Below are positions 1 through 11,429 of a stretch of 64,000 bases of DNA, one piece after another. The translations under genes were made by a program, and so were the position numbers. The DNA is from Phytophthora colocasiae (taxonomy: Eukaryota > Oomycota > Peronosporomycetes > Peronosporales > Peronosporaceae), in assembly GCA_018806915.1 (NCBI GenBank), contig JAGKQI010000051.1, positions 388,067 through 452,066 of the forward strand, read 5' to 3'. Each line of letters starts with the position of its first letter. Within the stretch, counting starts at the first letter, position 1. Below the pieces are notes generated by a model. The model searched no databases. It was not told the origin of the DNA and worked only from the letters and a program-made list of their open reading frames with translations.

Positions 1-2
1 AA

Positions 3-3000
3 CTACTGCTCTGCAAATGAGTACTGAGCACCTTGAAGTAACAGCTCTCCTGTTGATGTTGACATAAATGTGCACTGGGTGGAGAACGAGTCACCAGAGT
101 TGACAGGAACGATTCTTTGGCCTTGAAGACCCAGGAAGATTCCATCTTGGCATGCTCCACCAATACAGTGCTCGACTAGCGCACTCACTTCCAAAGCCAC
201 CGCGTCCAATTGTCCTGTAACGTGGCGATAGACGCGACACCTATCAACAGATCATTTAACGATTGACGTCAAGATATCTACTCGAAAACAGAAAGAAGAG
301 ATAAACCATACCGAATCTTGCTTGGTTGGGCTGCTGGCTCTGCATCCGCAACAGCTAGTACAATGCTAGAAATCTGGAGTGACAATCGCAGATGCCTTGC
401 ATTCACCGTGCTGCCGTTTGCAATTGACAGTAGGCGCTCTGTGGTGCTATCAACTTGGAACTCCTGAGGGTTGGAAGAAAACCCGTTGTCCCAACGAAGC
501 GCGAACGTTTTACTGGTCTTGGATTGAGTGACTGGTACAGTAGCGTGATCAGCATTGAAGTAGCCAAAACATTTACTGTTGGTGTCGCTCAGTACATCCC
601 TCTGCCCCGCTAGACGACGGTTATCTAACGCTTTTCCATTAATGGTGACGCTGCCAGAGAGGTTGACCACGCTGGTGTCCGAGCCGATGTTCACAGTCGC
701 TTCCGATTCTCCGATGGTGATTTCACTAGTCGATTTATCGCCAATGTCGATTTTGGTTGAACTCACAGCAAGATACGCGCCACCGATTGAAGTTGCTCCT
801 GTAAAGCAAGACACGAATCATTTTCCCGCACCCACCTGAGGGTTTGCCTCATTACGTACCTGTCAATGACACCGCATCGCCCTGAACATTGATTTTGTTC
901 ACGTTCTCACTGCCAACAGTGATTTCGTCTGTTTCTTTTCCAACAGTTAGGGCCTCCTGTGCATCCACAGTCACTGATTTTCCTGTCACAGAAACCTCAG
1001 ACGCTGCATACAATCACACAAAACAAAACATGAGTGAACAACGACTTCAACAATATCTAAGTCACAAACGAACCTTCAGATCCGATAGCTACACTAGAGC
1101 TAAACAGCTCGAGCGTGCTTGTAGCAGGAAGTACTGTTGCATTCGCTCCTGGCCCACCAATGCTCACATAGGTTGCCTCAATAGACGCGATACTAGTTTT
1201 CCCTTTAGCACCAACTCGAAATCTTGTAGGATTCGCTCTCACAGCAACGTCTGTGATCGACAACGAAGAGATTGTAGTGGAGCTACCGTTAAAGTGCACC
1301 AAACCCGAAATGGTGGTGACAGCTTTTCGGTTGAGTGTATTTATTGAGACCGAGCGGGATGATTCCAGCTTGATCTCGGAGGATGCGACCTTGGTCACCT
1401 GCCCTGAAGACTTGGAGTCACCAACGACAATCGATGAAGCGCTTCCACCAACCGCAATACTTTTTGAAGCATCAAGCGTAACCGAGGCACCTTGCACTGC
1501 GACAGTCGATAAGCTGGTCTTCCCCACTTGAACTGATGGAGAAGATGCACCCAAACGGACATCCTTGGAGTTGATATGAAGCTGTGATGAGCTTATGCCT
1601 CGGTTATCAAGAGTAATTCGTTGCGCTGACACATTGAATCGACCACCTCCGACCTTCACCTGCGTAGTATCATTGACATCTCCAGTGTGCTGATTAAACG
1701 AAACAAGGCCGTGGATATTGACCTCGTGGGTTGGGCTATGGCTGCCGATTTCAGTTAGGGATGAGGCAGAGTGTTGAAGCCCAGCGTTAATAGTAATGGA
1801 TCCGTACTCCGATTCTGATCCTGTTGCTTGACCTCCAAGCAACGTAATATCACCACCGATAGACAAGCCATCACCACCAACGATGCGGATATCTCCACCA
1901 TCTTTCTGCGTCGAAGAAGTTTGACCAACCACTTCCAATGTCACACTCTCACTTTCTTGCGCAGACTCCAGTGCTCGACCATCATCTCCAGTACTGTCAC
2001 CACTAGGTACCGAAACCCGCACTTTTCCGCCGCCAGCAGAACCTACGAAGACTGTGCTCGTATCCAGGTAAAGGTCCTGGGAAGAAGACAAACTTGTTGC
2101 GTTACCGTCGTTCTTTAGCGTCATCATTCCCTCTCCAATGCTGATAATCCCGCGCGTGCCGTCAAGCGTAATGCCGGCCGCTGTAGGATCGTCCGCGATG
2201 GTGTTAGCCACTGTCACAGTCCCAACAGGATCGACGAAAAGCAGGGAGTTTCCACCAGCGCTCGTGATGACAGCTCCTGCTTTTGATACGAGATTCAGGT
2301 CGCCCTGCTCCTTCACACCGCCCGAACTGTTCGCAGCTGTTGTCATCATCGTGCCATCATCGAAAACAACCCCCTTCCTGGCACTCAGATAATCCGCCTC
2401 AATCATGGGAGCTGATGTAACACCAAACTGTTAGCAAAGCAATACGCACACAAGAAAATGTAGTGTGCACTTACAATCCACCCTGTTTGTGAACGTCACA
2501 GTGCCGTTGGAGAAGAAAGTCACTCCATAAAATGTCTGCTGGTCTCCGGAATCCAATGCACGTCGTCCGATTTTCAACTCTCCATCATCAAATGCGATCA
2601 TTCCCTCCGAGTAGGCGGTATTAGAGTATCCTGGGCGTCACAACACACAAAAATTAACTGACGCCGCAAAACAACAACTCTCCACTACGTCCGTCTTACC
2701 ACTCTTCAAGAAGATCTGTGCGTCATCCTCCGCCACAACTGTAAATCTATTATCCACCGTCGTTCCAAAGAGATCGTTCTGATGTGACTCGAAGAAATCC
2801 GTCTGCGTCAAGTAGATCGTAATGCTACTCATGAGTAAGAAGCTCAGCAGCGTCAATACTCCAATCGCCGTCCAGAACACATCATGGTCCTCTCTTTTGC
2901 GTCTTCTCAGTGTAATCCTCTGCAGAATCCCCCCACTAGATCTGTATCGGAAGCTGCGAGTATCTGCATCTGAATGGAAAAAGCCTCTTCTCCCTCTTAA

Positions 3001-3345
3001 ACGTCGCAATCTCTGCACACCAATTCCAGCCATGCGTCTGGCCAAATCTCCGTCCTCCTCCCCGTCCAGCATCAAATGGTCTCCACGTAGATCATCACCT
3101 GGTGAATCCATAGGAATAGCTTGTCGTCCACGTCGGTACGCGTGTTCTTCTAGCTCCGTGGACTGCACATCATCTTCCTCATCTTCCTCTTCGCTTCGTG
3201 ACGTCTCAAGTTCTTGATTGCCGTCGTCATAGCGACCTTGAGCGTCTGTTCCATCCAGCGTCAGTGAACGTCGTCCACGGCCTTCAAACAGCGCAGGGCC
3301 AGTACCCACGTCGATCACCTCGTGGTCCTTTGGGGACGAAGCCAT
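3..3345 (-). CDS. Large single-pass (type II) membrane protein, unknown function; six exons
   Basis: Exons 3345-2700, 2630-2475, 2411-1066, 1003-860, 799-312 and 240-3 join in phase at GT-AG sites to give about 1005 residues, start MASSPKD, stop TAG at 3-5. Residues 1-150 are charged and acidic/basic (cytoplasmic by the positive-inside rule); one hydrophobic segment at about 155-177 (VFWTAIGVLTLLSFLLMSS) has no cleavable signal before it, so a type II topology is inferred. The large outer part (about 200-850) is rich in Ser, Gly, Val and Thr with short repeated beta-strand-like motifs (TVNIGS, SVTING, VNIHG), suggesting a beta-solenoid stalk. The last 150 residues hold Cys and could be a compact beta domain. 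The layout (short inside, one TM, long beta-rich outside) recalls sarcoglycan-like proteins, but I do not recognise a family with confidence. Faces the next gene across 190 bp. Confidence 0.75.
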
Positions 3346-3535
3346 CGATTGCGCCGGTCTCAAGGGATAAACTGACGTGCAGTTGTGAACACGGCAGAGG
3401 AGACTACAGTTACCGTCTATTGGATGTGGTTTGACATAATGTTTCCGCCGATGCGTCTCATCAAAACCCAAAAGACGCAGTGACGTTGCAGTACGAGCAG
3501 CTCATTTAACCTTTTGCCTTCCTGACAGCGAAGCT
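3346..3535. promoter_or_regulatory. Shared divergent intergenic region
   Basis: This 190-bp gap separates the divergently transcribed membrane-protein gene and the maleylacetoacetate isomerase gene, so it must hold both promoters and 5' UTRs. I see no clear TATA box. Placement is inferred from gene order only. Confidence 0.4.
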
Positions 3536-4201
3536 ATGACGACCGAAGAGCAGTACGTTTTGTACTCGTATTGGCGCAGTAGCTGCTCCTGGCGTGTCCG
3601 CATCTCCCTTGAATGGAAAGGAATTTCCTATGAATATCGTGCTGTGCATTTGCTGAACGAAGGTGGCGAACACTTCAAGGACGCGTACACGGAACTCAAC
3701 CCGAATCAACGTCTTCCGACACTTGTGGTGGGTGACAAGGTGTTGCCTCAGTCTAGTGCAATCCTTGAGTTCTTGGAGGAGATGCACCCTGATAAACCGC
3801 TGCTACCAAGTGACCCCTTCGATCGAGCTCAGGTGCGCAACCTCTGTGCCATCATTGGATGCGACATCCAGCCGATCCAAAACCTCACGGTGCAGGTCAA
3901 AGCGACGGAAGATGTTCCAGAGGATCAACGATCTGCCAAGAAGCAAGCGTGGGGAAGGTTTTGGATTGAGAGGGGCTTTGAAGCTCTCGAGAAGGAATTG
4001 GGCAAGACCGCTGGGACGTACTGCTTTGGAGACGAGGTGACATTGGCGGATCTGTATCTACAGCCACAAGTGTACAATGCTCACCGAGTCGGTGTGGATA
4101 TGAGCAAGTACCCGACTGTTGTTCGCATTTCTGCGGGGTTGCAAGCTGTGCCAGCATTCCAGAAAGCTCACCCGTCCCAACAACCTGATGCAGTTAACTA
4201 A
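3536..4201 (+). CDS. GSTZ1: Maleylacetoacetate isomerase / glutathione S-transferase zeta
   Basis: Intronless, 221 residues, the usual length for the family. Glutathione-dependent cis-trans isomerisation of maleylacetoacetate to fumarylacetoacetate in tyrosine/phenylalanine breakdown, presumably cytosolic. The zeta-class signature SSCSWR is at residues 15-20 (active-site Ser/Cys), followed by the thioredoxin-fold N-terminal domain with NPNQRLPTL and the glutathione-binding PQSSAILEFLEE. The all-helical C-terminal domain follows, with the CDIQPIQNL stretch typical of this enzyme and the late YCFGDEVTLADLYLQPQ motif. The ATG at 3536 gives an N-terminus that begins directly at the first beta strand, as in homologues. 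Its stop lies only 39 bp from the stop of the convergent DENND6 gene, so 3' UTRs probably overlap. Confidence 0.95.
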   Translation: MTTEEQYVLYSYWRSSCSWRVRISLEWKGISYEYRAVHLLNEGGEHFKDAYTELNPNQRLPTLVVGDKVLPQSSAILEFLEEMHPDKPLLPSDPFDRAQVRNLCAIIGCDIQPIQNLTVQVKATEDVPEDQRSAKKQAWGRFWIERGFEALEKELGKTAGTYCFGDEVTLADLYLQPQVYNAHRVGVDMSKYPTVVRISAGLQAVPAFQKAHPSQQPDAVN

Positions 4202-4240
4202 CGCAATGAAGCTGGCACCTTGTGAAGTTTGTCGTATCGT

Positions 4241-6829
4241 CTATTGAGTTTCTTTGAATGAGCGAAGCTTCTCCTTGACAGCCTTCATGTGCTTCTTGAT
4301 GGTCCGGACTTGCTGTTTGTCTACTTCACTACGGGCTTTCTCTAGAGTGAGTGCGACATCCATCTCCTTCTTCAGCTTCTGGTACTGCTCCTGGGATAGG
4401 TTGTCTCCAAAGGGCGAACTCACCAACAAGTCGGCGTCGACGCTCTTTCGCAGTGTCCGAAGTGTGTTCGCGAAGTCGTGAATGCAGCGCTGGCGACGAT
4501 AATTAAACCAGGGCTCGAAATGAGGACCTTTTACAAACGCCGTGTATAAAGCCTTCCACTTAGACTGCTTGATCTGTGGCGGTAGCTTCCGTGCCTTGAT
4601 GCTTGAAAGTAGTCCCGGCAGAGTGAAAGGCTTCATATAATCTTCCGCACTCATGTACAAATTTGATCGTCTCCCGCTTGCTTTCCAAATTCCAAAGTAC
4701 TGTTCAAAAGGATGTAAGAAACCCTTCGTGAGCTGTCGGAAGTGCTGTTTCATCAAACGATCGACTTGATTAGAAACTGCCACCAAACATATTATCAATG
4801 TAGCAACATCGTACCTTTCGAAGAACTGCATTGTTGATAGTGACGTATGGTTCTTCTTCATGGCTGGTAGTTTGGGTAATATGAATTTCTGGAGGAGATA
4901 CGAGCTGGTGAAGAACAGTGACGTCTGGGACCAAGTAGCGTGGGCATCGCCTCAAAAGCTGGGTTGGCAAATAAGACAATGGGTCAGCGTAGGTGATCCC
5001 TGCAGATACTTATTCTCAGTACTTACCATGGGTCGATGACTGTTTTCGAAATCATCCAGCTCTACGTTCTTCTGAATTCGAAGACAAACAGTCCCTGACC
5101 CCTCCACCTCGGCATGATCAACACCAACAGCGCCTGGAGAAAATGACAAACACATTTGGCTGGTGAGATAAGCGTTTAAACGAGATAAAAGGATCATCTC
5201 AGACGTTTTCCTTGCTGTGTGATAGCACCTGGAGGTTCTAGAAATGGAAAGACCAGAGCGTTTGGCCAGTGACTCAGCGTCTACACACATAAAGGTCAGA
5301 GATTAGTTTATGAACAACTGGTCCTTGAAAATACTTATCGATACCTTCATGAAAAATGGATTTGTAGTCCCGATGATGGTCACGTCTTTGGGATTGCTGA
5401 CACCGTTGTTTTGTCGACTTGCAAGAGCCTGTGGATCATAATACACACGCAGGCAGTCAGTACAGAAGTGGATACATTATAATAAGAAAGGTAATAACTT
5501 GCGTCGAAGTCAGATTCATAGACTGTGTAGTAAGGCCGGCAATCACCTTGGAACTGGAGTGGGGCAATCAAACTGTTAACATATAGTTCGACATTAGACA
5601 TACATGTAGCTGATATAAAATTGTTTTAGATACATTGCACAAGTAAGGCAAACCTGGTAAAAGCAAGGGTTGCTTGACTGCAAGTTCTGGCGTGGGGGGA
5701 TAAAATGAGGAAACTCTCTCCAGTAATTGCAAGCTGCCATAACAGCCAAAGAGATTCCTCAAGCCCAACAAAACTCGAGTACAGCCCGATGTTCTAAAAT
5801 ATTGTAGGACAGGGTGAGTACTGGCGAGTGAATAACTAACAAGATAAAGCAATGTTAACACACCTCAAATGGAGTCGACTGGTACGTCCGCTTTGACAGC
5901 AGAAGGTCTCCAAAAGACGGTGATGGTGGATGTTGTCTCCTCGACACCACAAATTTGCCTTCTTTCACAAGGACTGTTTCTTCCGTATCCTCTTCTGCAT
6001 CATCATCTTCTTCAACATCGTTGAAATCCGGCACATCAGTAGCATCATCATCTCCCTCGATAATAAAATGCGAATGAAGCGGTGATTCTTCGTCGGACTC
6101 ATAGAATGCATCGAGATTTTCGTAATCCAGCAGTTTTGGAATGATACAGGAGATAAATGTGCCGGCAAGTGGAAGCACTACGGGAGAGTCATAAACCAGT
6201 TGTGGCCTGCATGCACAACAAACAGCATAATTGCAATATCAATATACCGTAACTAGCAGAATAATACAGCAACGCGTACCACGAATTGATGTTGTTGTAG
6301 ACAGCAGCTAAAACCTGCGGTCCAACCTGGAAAAAGAGTGGCCCAATTACCCTTAATACGCGGTCGTATAAATCCACGTATGGTTTCGTTGTCACAACCA
6401 CCAGAGCCTTTTGGAAGTATCCACGGGTGCGAGACTCGTCCTTCTGTTGGCGAAACAGCACAAAGCCGAACAGTAGCTCGCGACTGTAGCCATTTCAATC
6501 CTAGTTAGCCAAACATTCCCGGGGAAACAAACATAAAAAAAAACTGCTACGAACTCGCTCTGCTCGTTACGAAAGCGCACAATGAACTGCGTGTCGCCCT
6601 CGTCCTGATTATTGCAGTGCGGCAGCGACAGATGCGTCAGACTTGTCTTGGCGGATTCCGAGAGACCACAGGAAGGAGGGTGCAGCGCATCCAGTTTCTG
6701 CCCCGAGTCGATATCGAACACGACAGTGGCTAGAGCCTGAAGACCGTAGGTTGAAGGAAGATCTTGAGCCTCGGAGCTGTCGCCGTCTGTAGCGCCGGCG
6801 TGCAGCTCGGTATGCGTAGCGTCCATCAT
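4241..6829 (-). CDS. DENND6: DENN domain-containing protein 6 (FAM116/DENND6), ten exons
   Basis: Exons 6829-6551, 6476-6280, 6206-5864, 5793-5654, 5572-5503, 5428-5345, 5280-5229, 5133-5027, 4958-4815 and 4744-4241 join in phase to 639 residues, close to the animal proteins (about 600). Family landmarks occur in order: the N-terminal VVFDIDSGQKLDALHP and GDTQFIVRFR (uDENN), then LFGFVLFRQQ and RGYFQKALVVV, the cDENN stretch LWLLWQLAITGE, then CRPYYTVYESDF, VTIIGTTNPFF and, at the C-terminus, PFEQYF and a basic coiled tail. DENND6 proteins are guanine-nucleotide exchange factors for Rab GTPases (Rab14 in animals) in endosomal recycling; function here is by homology. The intron after 5503 starts GCAAGT, a classical GC-AG intron; a GT donor one codon later breaks the frame. 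Divergent from the AsnRS gene across 118 bp. Confidence 0.9.
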
Positions 6830-6947
6830 TAATATATTATATCCTGATGACGACTGGTGATTGGCTAGTCATCTCGATCGCTAATTGGGTAAAAACAAAA
6901 AGCTCAAAATGTTTCCCTGTGGTTGAAACGCATCGATCTCGTGCATC

Positions 6948-8640
6948 ATGTTAGGGAGACGCGGCTTGAGCGCCGCGCACTCGACGTGGCGCAACTGCTG
7001 GGCATCTCCAGCTCGTCAACAGCAGCGCGCAGTCTCCACGAAGATCCTGTCTCGCCGCACCACCATCCGCGACGCACGAGAGCAAGACAGCGGCGCACGC
7101 GTGGCTGTGGGCGGCTGGGTCAAGTCTGTGCGCAAGCATAAATCCGTGAGTTTCGTGAATGTCAATGATGGCTCTTGTCTGGGCGAGTTGCAGATCACAT
7201 TGCCAGCTGAAGATACTGCAAGTGAGGCATTGGGAGCCAAACTGAGTGACATTACGGTCGGTTCCAGCGTCTTCGCGGAAGGAGAGCTGCGCGAAGTGCC
7301 TGGTGGCAAGCAGAAGCGGCTTGAACTGCATCCGAGCACTGTGGAGGTGCTTGGCAAATGTGATACGCAGTCATATCCGCTACAGAAGAAGTACCACTCG
7401 CTTGAATTCCTACGTGAGAACCTGCACTTGCGCGCACGCACCAACACTTTCGGGGCTGTCACCCGTGTGCGAAACGCTCTCAGGTGAGCAAGTGTTAATA
7501 GGCGTACGTATTGGATAGCACTTGCTGACTCTGCTGTGCTTTTGTGTGTGCAGCCAAGGCCTTCACGCGTATTTCCAAGATAACGACTTTTTGCACCTGC
7601 ACAGTCCGATCCTCACCTCCAACGACTGCGAGGGTGCTGGAGAGATGTTCCGTATCGCCAAGACAGGTTAGTTCTGCTGTTTATGCTGTTGCTTCAAGCG
7701 ACTTGCTTGTACCGTTGGTTTGTGACTAATTGGTGGTGCATATTTTTGTGAAGATGGTAAGGACGAGGAATTCTTTGGCACACCAACCTATTTGACCGTG
7801 TCGGGACAGCTGCATGGCGAGATGTATGCCTGCGCACTGGGCAAAGTTTACACCTTTGGACCGACCTTCCGAGCTGAGAACAGCAATACCACTCGTCATT
7901 TGGCCGAATTCTGGATGGTCGAACCTGAAATGGCTTTTGCAGGGCTCGAAGAGTGCGTCTCCTCCGCTCAAGGTGCTGTACAGCGTTCAGTCGCGCATGC
8001 GCTGGAAACTTGTGCCGAAGATATCGCGTTTTTTAACAAGAACTATGACAAGCAAATTGCTGAACGACTGGAGACTGTGGTCAATAAGGACTTTGCTCGT
8101 TTGACTTATACGGAGGCCATTGCGATTCTTCAGAAAGCAGTGGCGGAAGGCAAGGGTAAAGTGAGCTTTGAGAAGAAACCAGAGTGGGGAATAGATTTGC
8201 AGACAGAGCATGAACGTTTCCTCGCTGAAAAGTACGTCAATGGGCCAGTCTTCGTGACGGACTACCCAGCGGACATCAAGGCATTCTATATGCGCAAGAA
8301 CTCGCCAGACTCCCAGAATCGCGAAACTGTGGCTGGCATGGACCTGCTGGTGCCAAAGATTGGTGAGCTCGTTGGAGGCAGCGTTCGTGAAGAGCGTTTT
8401 GACGTCCTGGAAAAGAAGATGCGTCACCTTGGTTTGATCTCCGAAGGAGAGCTCAATGAAGAAACTATTGATTCTGCAGGCGGTGATCTCGACTGGTACT
8501 TGGACTTGCGTCGATTCGGTTCGGTTCCTCATGCTGGCTGGGGCCTTGGTTTCGAACGACTGGTGTTATTTGCCACAGGCATGGACAACATCCGTGATGT
8601 GATTCCGCTGCCTCGTTTCCCTGGTCAGTGCAAACACTAA
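6948..8640 (+). CDS. NARS2: Asparaginyl-tRNA synthetase, bacterial/organellar type, three exons
   Basis: Exons 6948-7483, 7554-7666 and 7754-8640 give 511 residues. The first 40 residues are rich in Arg, Ser and Ala and lack acidic residues ([16 protein letters not shown]), a mitochondrial-type presequence. The OB-fold anticodon-binding domain follows ([19 protein letters not shown]), then the class II catalytic core: the region around [13 protein letters not shown], motif 2 [11 protein letters not shown] (about residue 250) and motif 3 [15 protein letters not shown] (about 477), ending [11 protein letters not shown]. It charges tRNA-Asn with asparagine, probably in mitochondria. The C-terminus is ambiguous: reading straight gives ...PGQCKH, whereas GTCAGT at 8623 and the strong acceptor TTCCTTCTAG at 8660-8669 could splice to a two-residue alternative end. 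Convergent with the HSF gene. Confidence 0.93.
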
Positions 8641-8971
8641 AAAATGTCGTGCTGATTGTTCCTTCTAGAGATCTGAAAACCAGCTCAAATGGATTCCTCA
8701 TTTTCTACAGCACAGACCAGAAAGCTGCATCTCATTGTGTACATTTTGGTTTCATTTGCACAGTTCGTCTTGTTTGTGGTTGGTTTTGTACATGACGCCT
8801 GTCGACGTCCGCGTCTTATCCTTCGTCTTTGGTTATCCCGTTCGGCTTCGTGTTTTGCTCTGATTATATATATCGTCACCAACTTGTAGGTGGTCAGTTC
8901 CCCGGGCGCTCGCCTCTCACGCCGAGCCAGCAATGCCCTTACAGACTCTCACTGCCGGTCTAGCGTTAAAG
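8641..8971. other. Intergenic space between convergent genes
   Basis: This 331-bp stretch holds the 3' UTRs of the AsnRS and HSF genes. I see no convincing gene, RNA or repeat in it; both strands have only short incidental open frames. Confidence 0.6.
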
Positions 8972-10663
8972 CTATTGGGGAAATAGCTTGCTCAGCAAGT
9001 CGCGATTGATCTCGAAAAGCTTGTTCTTGTCTTCAAGAAGCACCGCGTTCTCTTGCTGAAGTGCCTTGCGTTCACCTTGAAGAGTATCCACCTCGTGTTG
9101 TTTCGAATCCAGCATGTGCTTAAGCGACTGGTTCTCCTCAGCAAAAAGCTTCAGCTGGGCCTGCAGGCGGTTGGTATACAAACTGTTCCCCAGCAAATAG
9201 TTGTGCAATGATGCCAGATTCTCGTTCTGGTCGTCGCCTTGCTCTTGGTTCGTGCCAACGTCTTTCCCTTCACCCGATGACGTCCGCGACTTTTTGATGC
9301 GGAGGAGGATGTTCACCGGATCGTTGAAGGAATTCGAGAAGACGGGGCTTTGGCCTGGGTTAAAATCAGCTCGAGTCATGCCCATTGACTGTGCCAGGTG
9401 CTCCGGCCTGCTATCCATGGCAGAAACAACCAGTCCATTTGGTGCTGAGAACCCAGGAAAACCGTTGTAGTCATGCTGCTGTTGCTCAGGACCAGCAACT
9501 TGCTGACGTTGAATAAGTCGACTGCGCACAATATTGAGCGTAGGCAACGCACCCGCCGATGTAGGCGTTGCTGCAGTGGCGTATCCGTTGTCTGAACTGG
9601 CTCGGCTGCTGTTTGCATTAGTGCTGTTCCCAGCAGACATCGACGAGGACGGTGCGAATCCTGATATACTCATCGACGGTACGGTCGAAGTCGCAATCGT
9701 GTTGGGTCCCTCGCTCGGTGATGCCAAAGGGGCATGAATTGTCGTGCTCGACAGGTAGTCCTTCTTGTCAAGTTTCTTTGCTTTCTTTTTGCACTCGGTA
9801 GCCGCCACAGGGGAGATGACGTTATTCAATTCCGGTAAATACTGGCGAGTCAAGCCATCATGTGAGAAGCCCAACGCTCCGCTTGAGGACGCGCCGTGGG
9901 GCGTTGTCATAGAACTGAGTGGCATCCCGTTGATCGCTGGCTGGATATGGATTGCAGACGTGTTCATCTGAATATGCATCCCCGCGCTTGTAGCAGGATA
10001 ACTTTCTGAGTTCTCCTCACTATAATAGTGCTTCCGCTTGCCACAAGGCGACAGTTTCTTGGACGTCGACCCCGCAGTCGTAGCTGTGATTCCACTTGAA
10101 GTTGTGCTACTGGTTCCGCTGGCGGGCGTTCTCCGGGGAGCTTTTTTGCGCTTAATAAGCTGCAGCAGCTCTGGCTGGTTCTCTCGGAAGAAGGGGTGGC
10201 TGAACGTGCAGATGTCCGTCTTGGACTTTGTCCACTTGCGGAAGCCGAAGTAGTTGAGCTGGCGCTGGAAGCTGTGGAAGTTGGTGTGGTTGAAGTATTT
10301 GGGTAAAATCTGCTCTGTGACGGTCACAGGATCCAGGATCTGCAATGCCAGGCCATCCTCAGACCACCGAATCACGCGGGAGCTCTCCACGTCCAGGATC
10401 TCGTACAGCAGTAGCAGGAACTTGGGCGCTTCGGGCTTGGCGCGTTTGCCACTCTCCTTGATCGAGGAAAGATTCCACCCGTTCGGCAGCTGTGCCTCAC
10501 GTGGAGACACGTCGGTCGAGTCGTCGCTTGCTTTGGACACTTGGCGTGATTTAGAGGATCTGCGCTTGTGGGCGTCCACCATTCGGGGCGTCGTCGTTGG
10601 CTCCTGCTTCATGTCGACACGCTGTGTAATGGGGTCCATAGTGAGTGTTGCTTGCGCTACCAT
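8972..10663 (-). CDS. HSF: Heat-shock transcription factor (HSF-type DNA-binding domain)
   Basis: Single exon, 563 residues. The winged-helix HSF domain spans about residues 80-175: KFLLLLYEIL, ILPKYFNHTNFHSFQRQLN (recognition helix) and YGFRKW-like FGFRKW, ending in the basic KRKKAPRR. A long Ser/Thr/Pro/Gly-rich linker follows (about 180-480). A leucine/glutamate-rich coiled coil lies at the very C-terminus (about 495-560), rather than immediately after the DNA-binding domain as in animal HSF1. So trimerisation, if it occurs, uses a C-terminal zipper. Expected role: nuclear, binding nGAAn arrays under heat or other stress. The start at 10663 was taken because it is the first ATG; a second in-frame ATG is at codon 9. 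Oomycetes have expanded HSF families, so the exact paralogue cannot be named. Confidence 0.92.
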   Translation of the reverse strand: MVAQATLTMDPITQRVDMKQEPTTTPRMVDAHKRRSSKSRQVSKASDDSTDVSPREAQLPNGWNLSSIKESGKRAKPEAPKFLLLLYEILDVESSRVIRWSEDGLALQILDPVTVTEQILPKYFNHTNFHSFQRQLNYFGFRKWTKSKTDICTFSHPFFRENQPELLQLIKRKKAPRRTPASGTSSTTSSGITATTAGSTSKKLSPCGKRKHYYSEENSESYPATSAGMHIQMNTSAIHIQPAINGMPLSSMTTPHGASSSGALGFSHDGLTRQYLPELNNVISPVAATECKKKAKKLDKKDYLSSTTIHAPLASPSEGPNTIATSTVPSMSISGFAPSSSMSAGNSTNANSSRASSDNGYATAATPTSAGALPTLNIVRSRLIQRQQVAGPEQQQHDYNGFPGFSAPNGLVVSAMDSRPEHLAQSMGMTRADFNPGQSPVFSNSFNDPVNILLRIKKSRTSSGEGKDVGTNQEQGDDQNENLASLHNYLLGNSLYTNRLQAQLKLFAEENQSLKHMLDSKQHEVDTLQGERKALQQENAVLLEDKNKLFEINRDLLSKLFPQ

Positions 10664-11429
10664 TTAGCTTCCAGGGGCGACTAGATTGCAAATGCGTGCT
10701 GGAAAAAAGAAGCCAAAGGCTTGCAGAGAATCAACTGCCGTCGCAAAGATCGAAGGAAGAAAGAGCAACCGTCCGTAGGCGAAAGCTTAGTCTTAGACGG
10801 CTTCGCGTAGATCTTTCGGCCTCTGTTCACAGCAAGAGCGATGGCTGGCTGGACACTGTGCGTGCGTCTGGACAGCGCGAACGTGCGCTGGCCGCTTCGG
10901 TGGCGGGGGTTTCGGCGAATCTTAGCGAGTGGGGGCCTGCCACTAGTGTTTTGCCGCTTGAGGTTTCTTTTATTTTGCTTCTCTTTTTGAGGTTGACGCA
11001 GAAAGGGCAGATTTGAAAAAAAAAATCTCAGTGCGTTGCTAGAAGTTCGACGGATACAGCGACGCCGCTGGAGCTGAAAGCGCACTTTTGAAACAATGGC
11101 AATAACTGCTGCTGCGGGGTGAACGCACACGACAATGGCAAGGCTCATGCATGCACTATGCTGTATCGCTCTGGGCACGCCGTGTATGGATTCCTCTGAA
11201 TCATTGTCGAGACAATGATGTATCTTTTGTGTGTGCGGTAAGAAGGTTCGCGGAAGGTTTTCTGGAAGGATCAGCTCGAGTGACCCATTTCAAAAGGCCC
11301 TAAATTAGGGCCCAGTAAAAATTTTGATATCCAATTTTCATTGGCTAAAATTAGCACAAGCAATCAGAACAGTGTTTTACATTTGTATTTTACACGGCAT
11401 TAAAAACACTTTTGAAAAAAGCGTGTTGA
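10664..11429. other. HSF upstream region, otherwise unassigned
   Basis: About 770 bp between the HSF start and the Tc1 relic. It should contain the HSF promoter and 5' UTR. I found no supported coding sequence; open frames here have no recognisable motifs. A cluster of GAA/TTC pentamers at 11242-11267 and a palindrome GGCCCTAAATTAGGGCCC near 11298 are the only notable structures. Confidence 0.5.
11242..11267. promoter_or_regulatory. Candidate heat-shock element cluster upstream of HSF
   Basis: Alternating GAA and TTC triplets occur at 11242-11244, 11247-11249, 11253-11255, 11260-11262 and 11265-11267. Two of the four steps have the exact 5-bp period of an HSF site; the central ones are off by one or two. 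It lies about 580 bp upstream of the HSF start. Autoregulation is a guess. Confidence 0.3.

Noticed and set aside
10681..11178. 165-codon open frame upstream of HSF on the minus strand
   Set aside because: Low-complexity Arg/Gln/Lys-rich translation through an A-rich tract, no motif, and it lies where the HSF promoter and 5' UTR should be.
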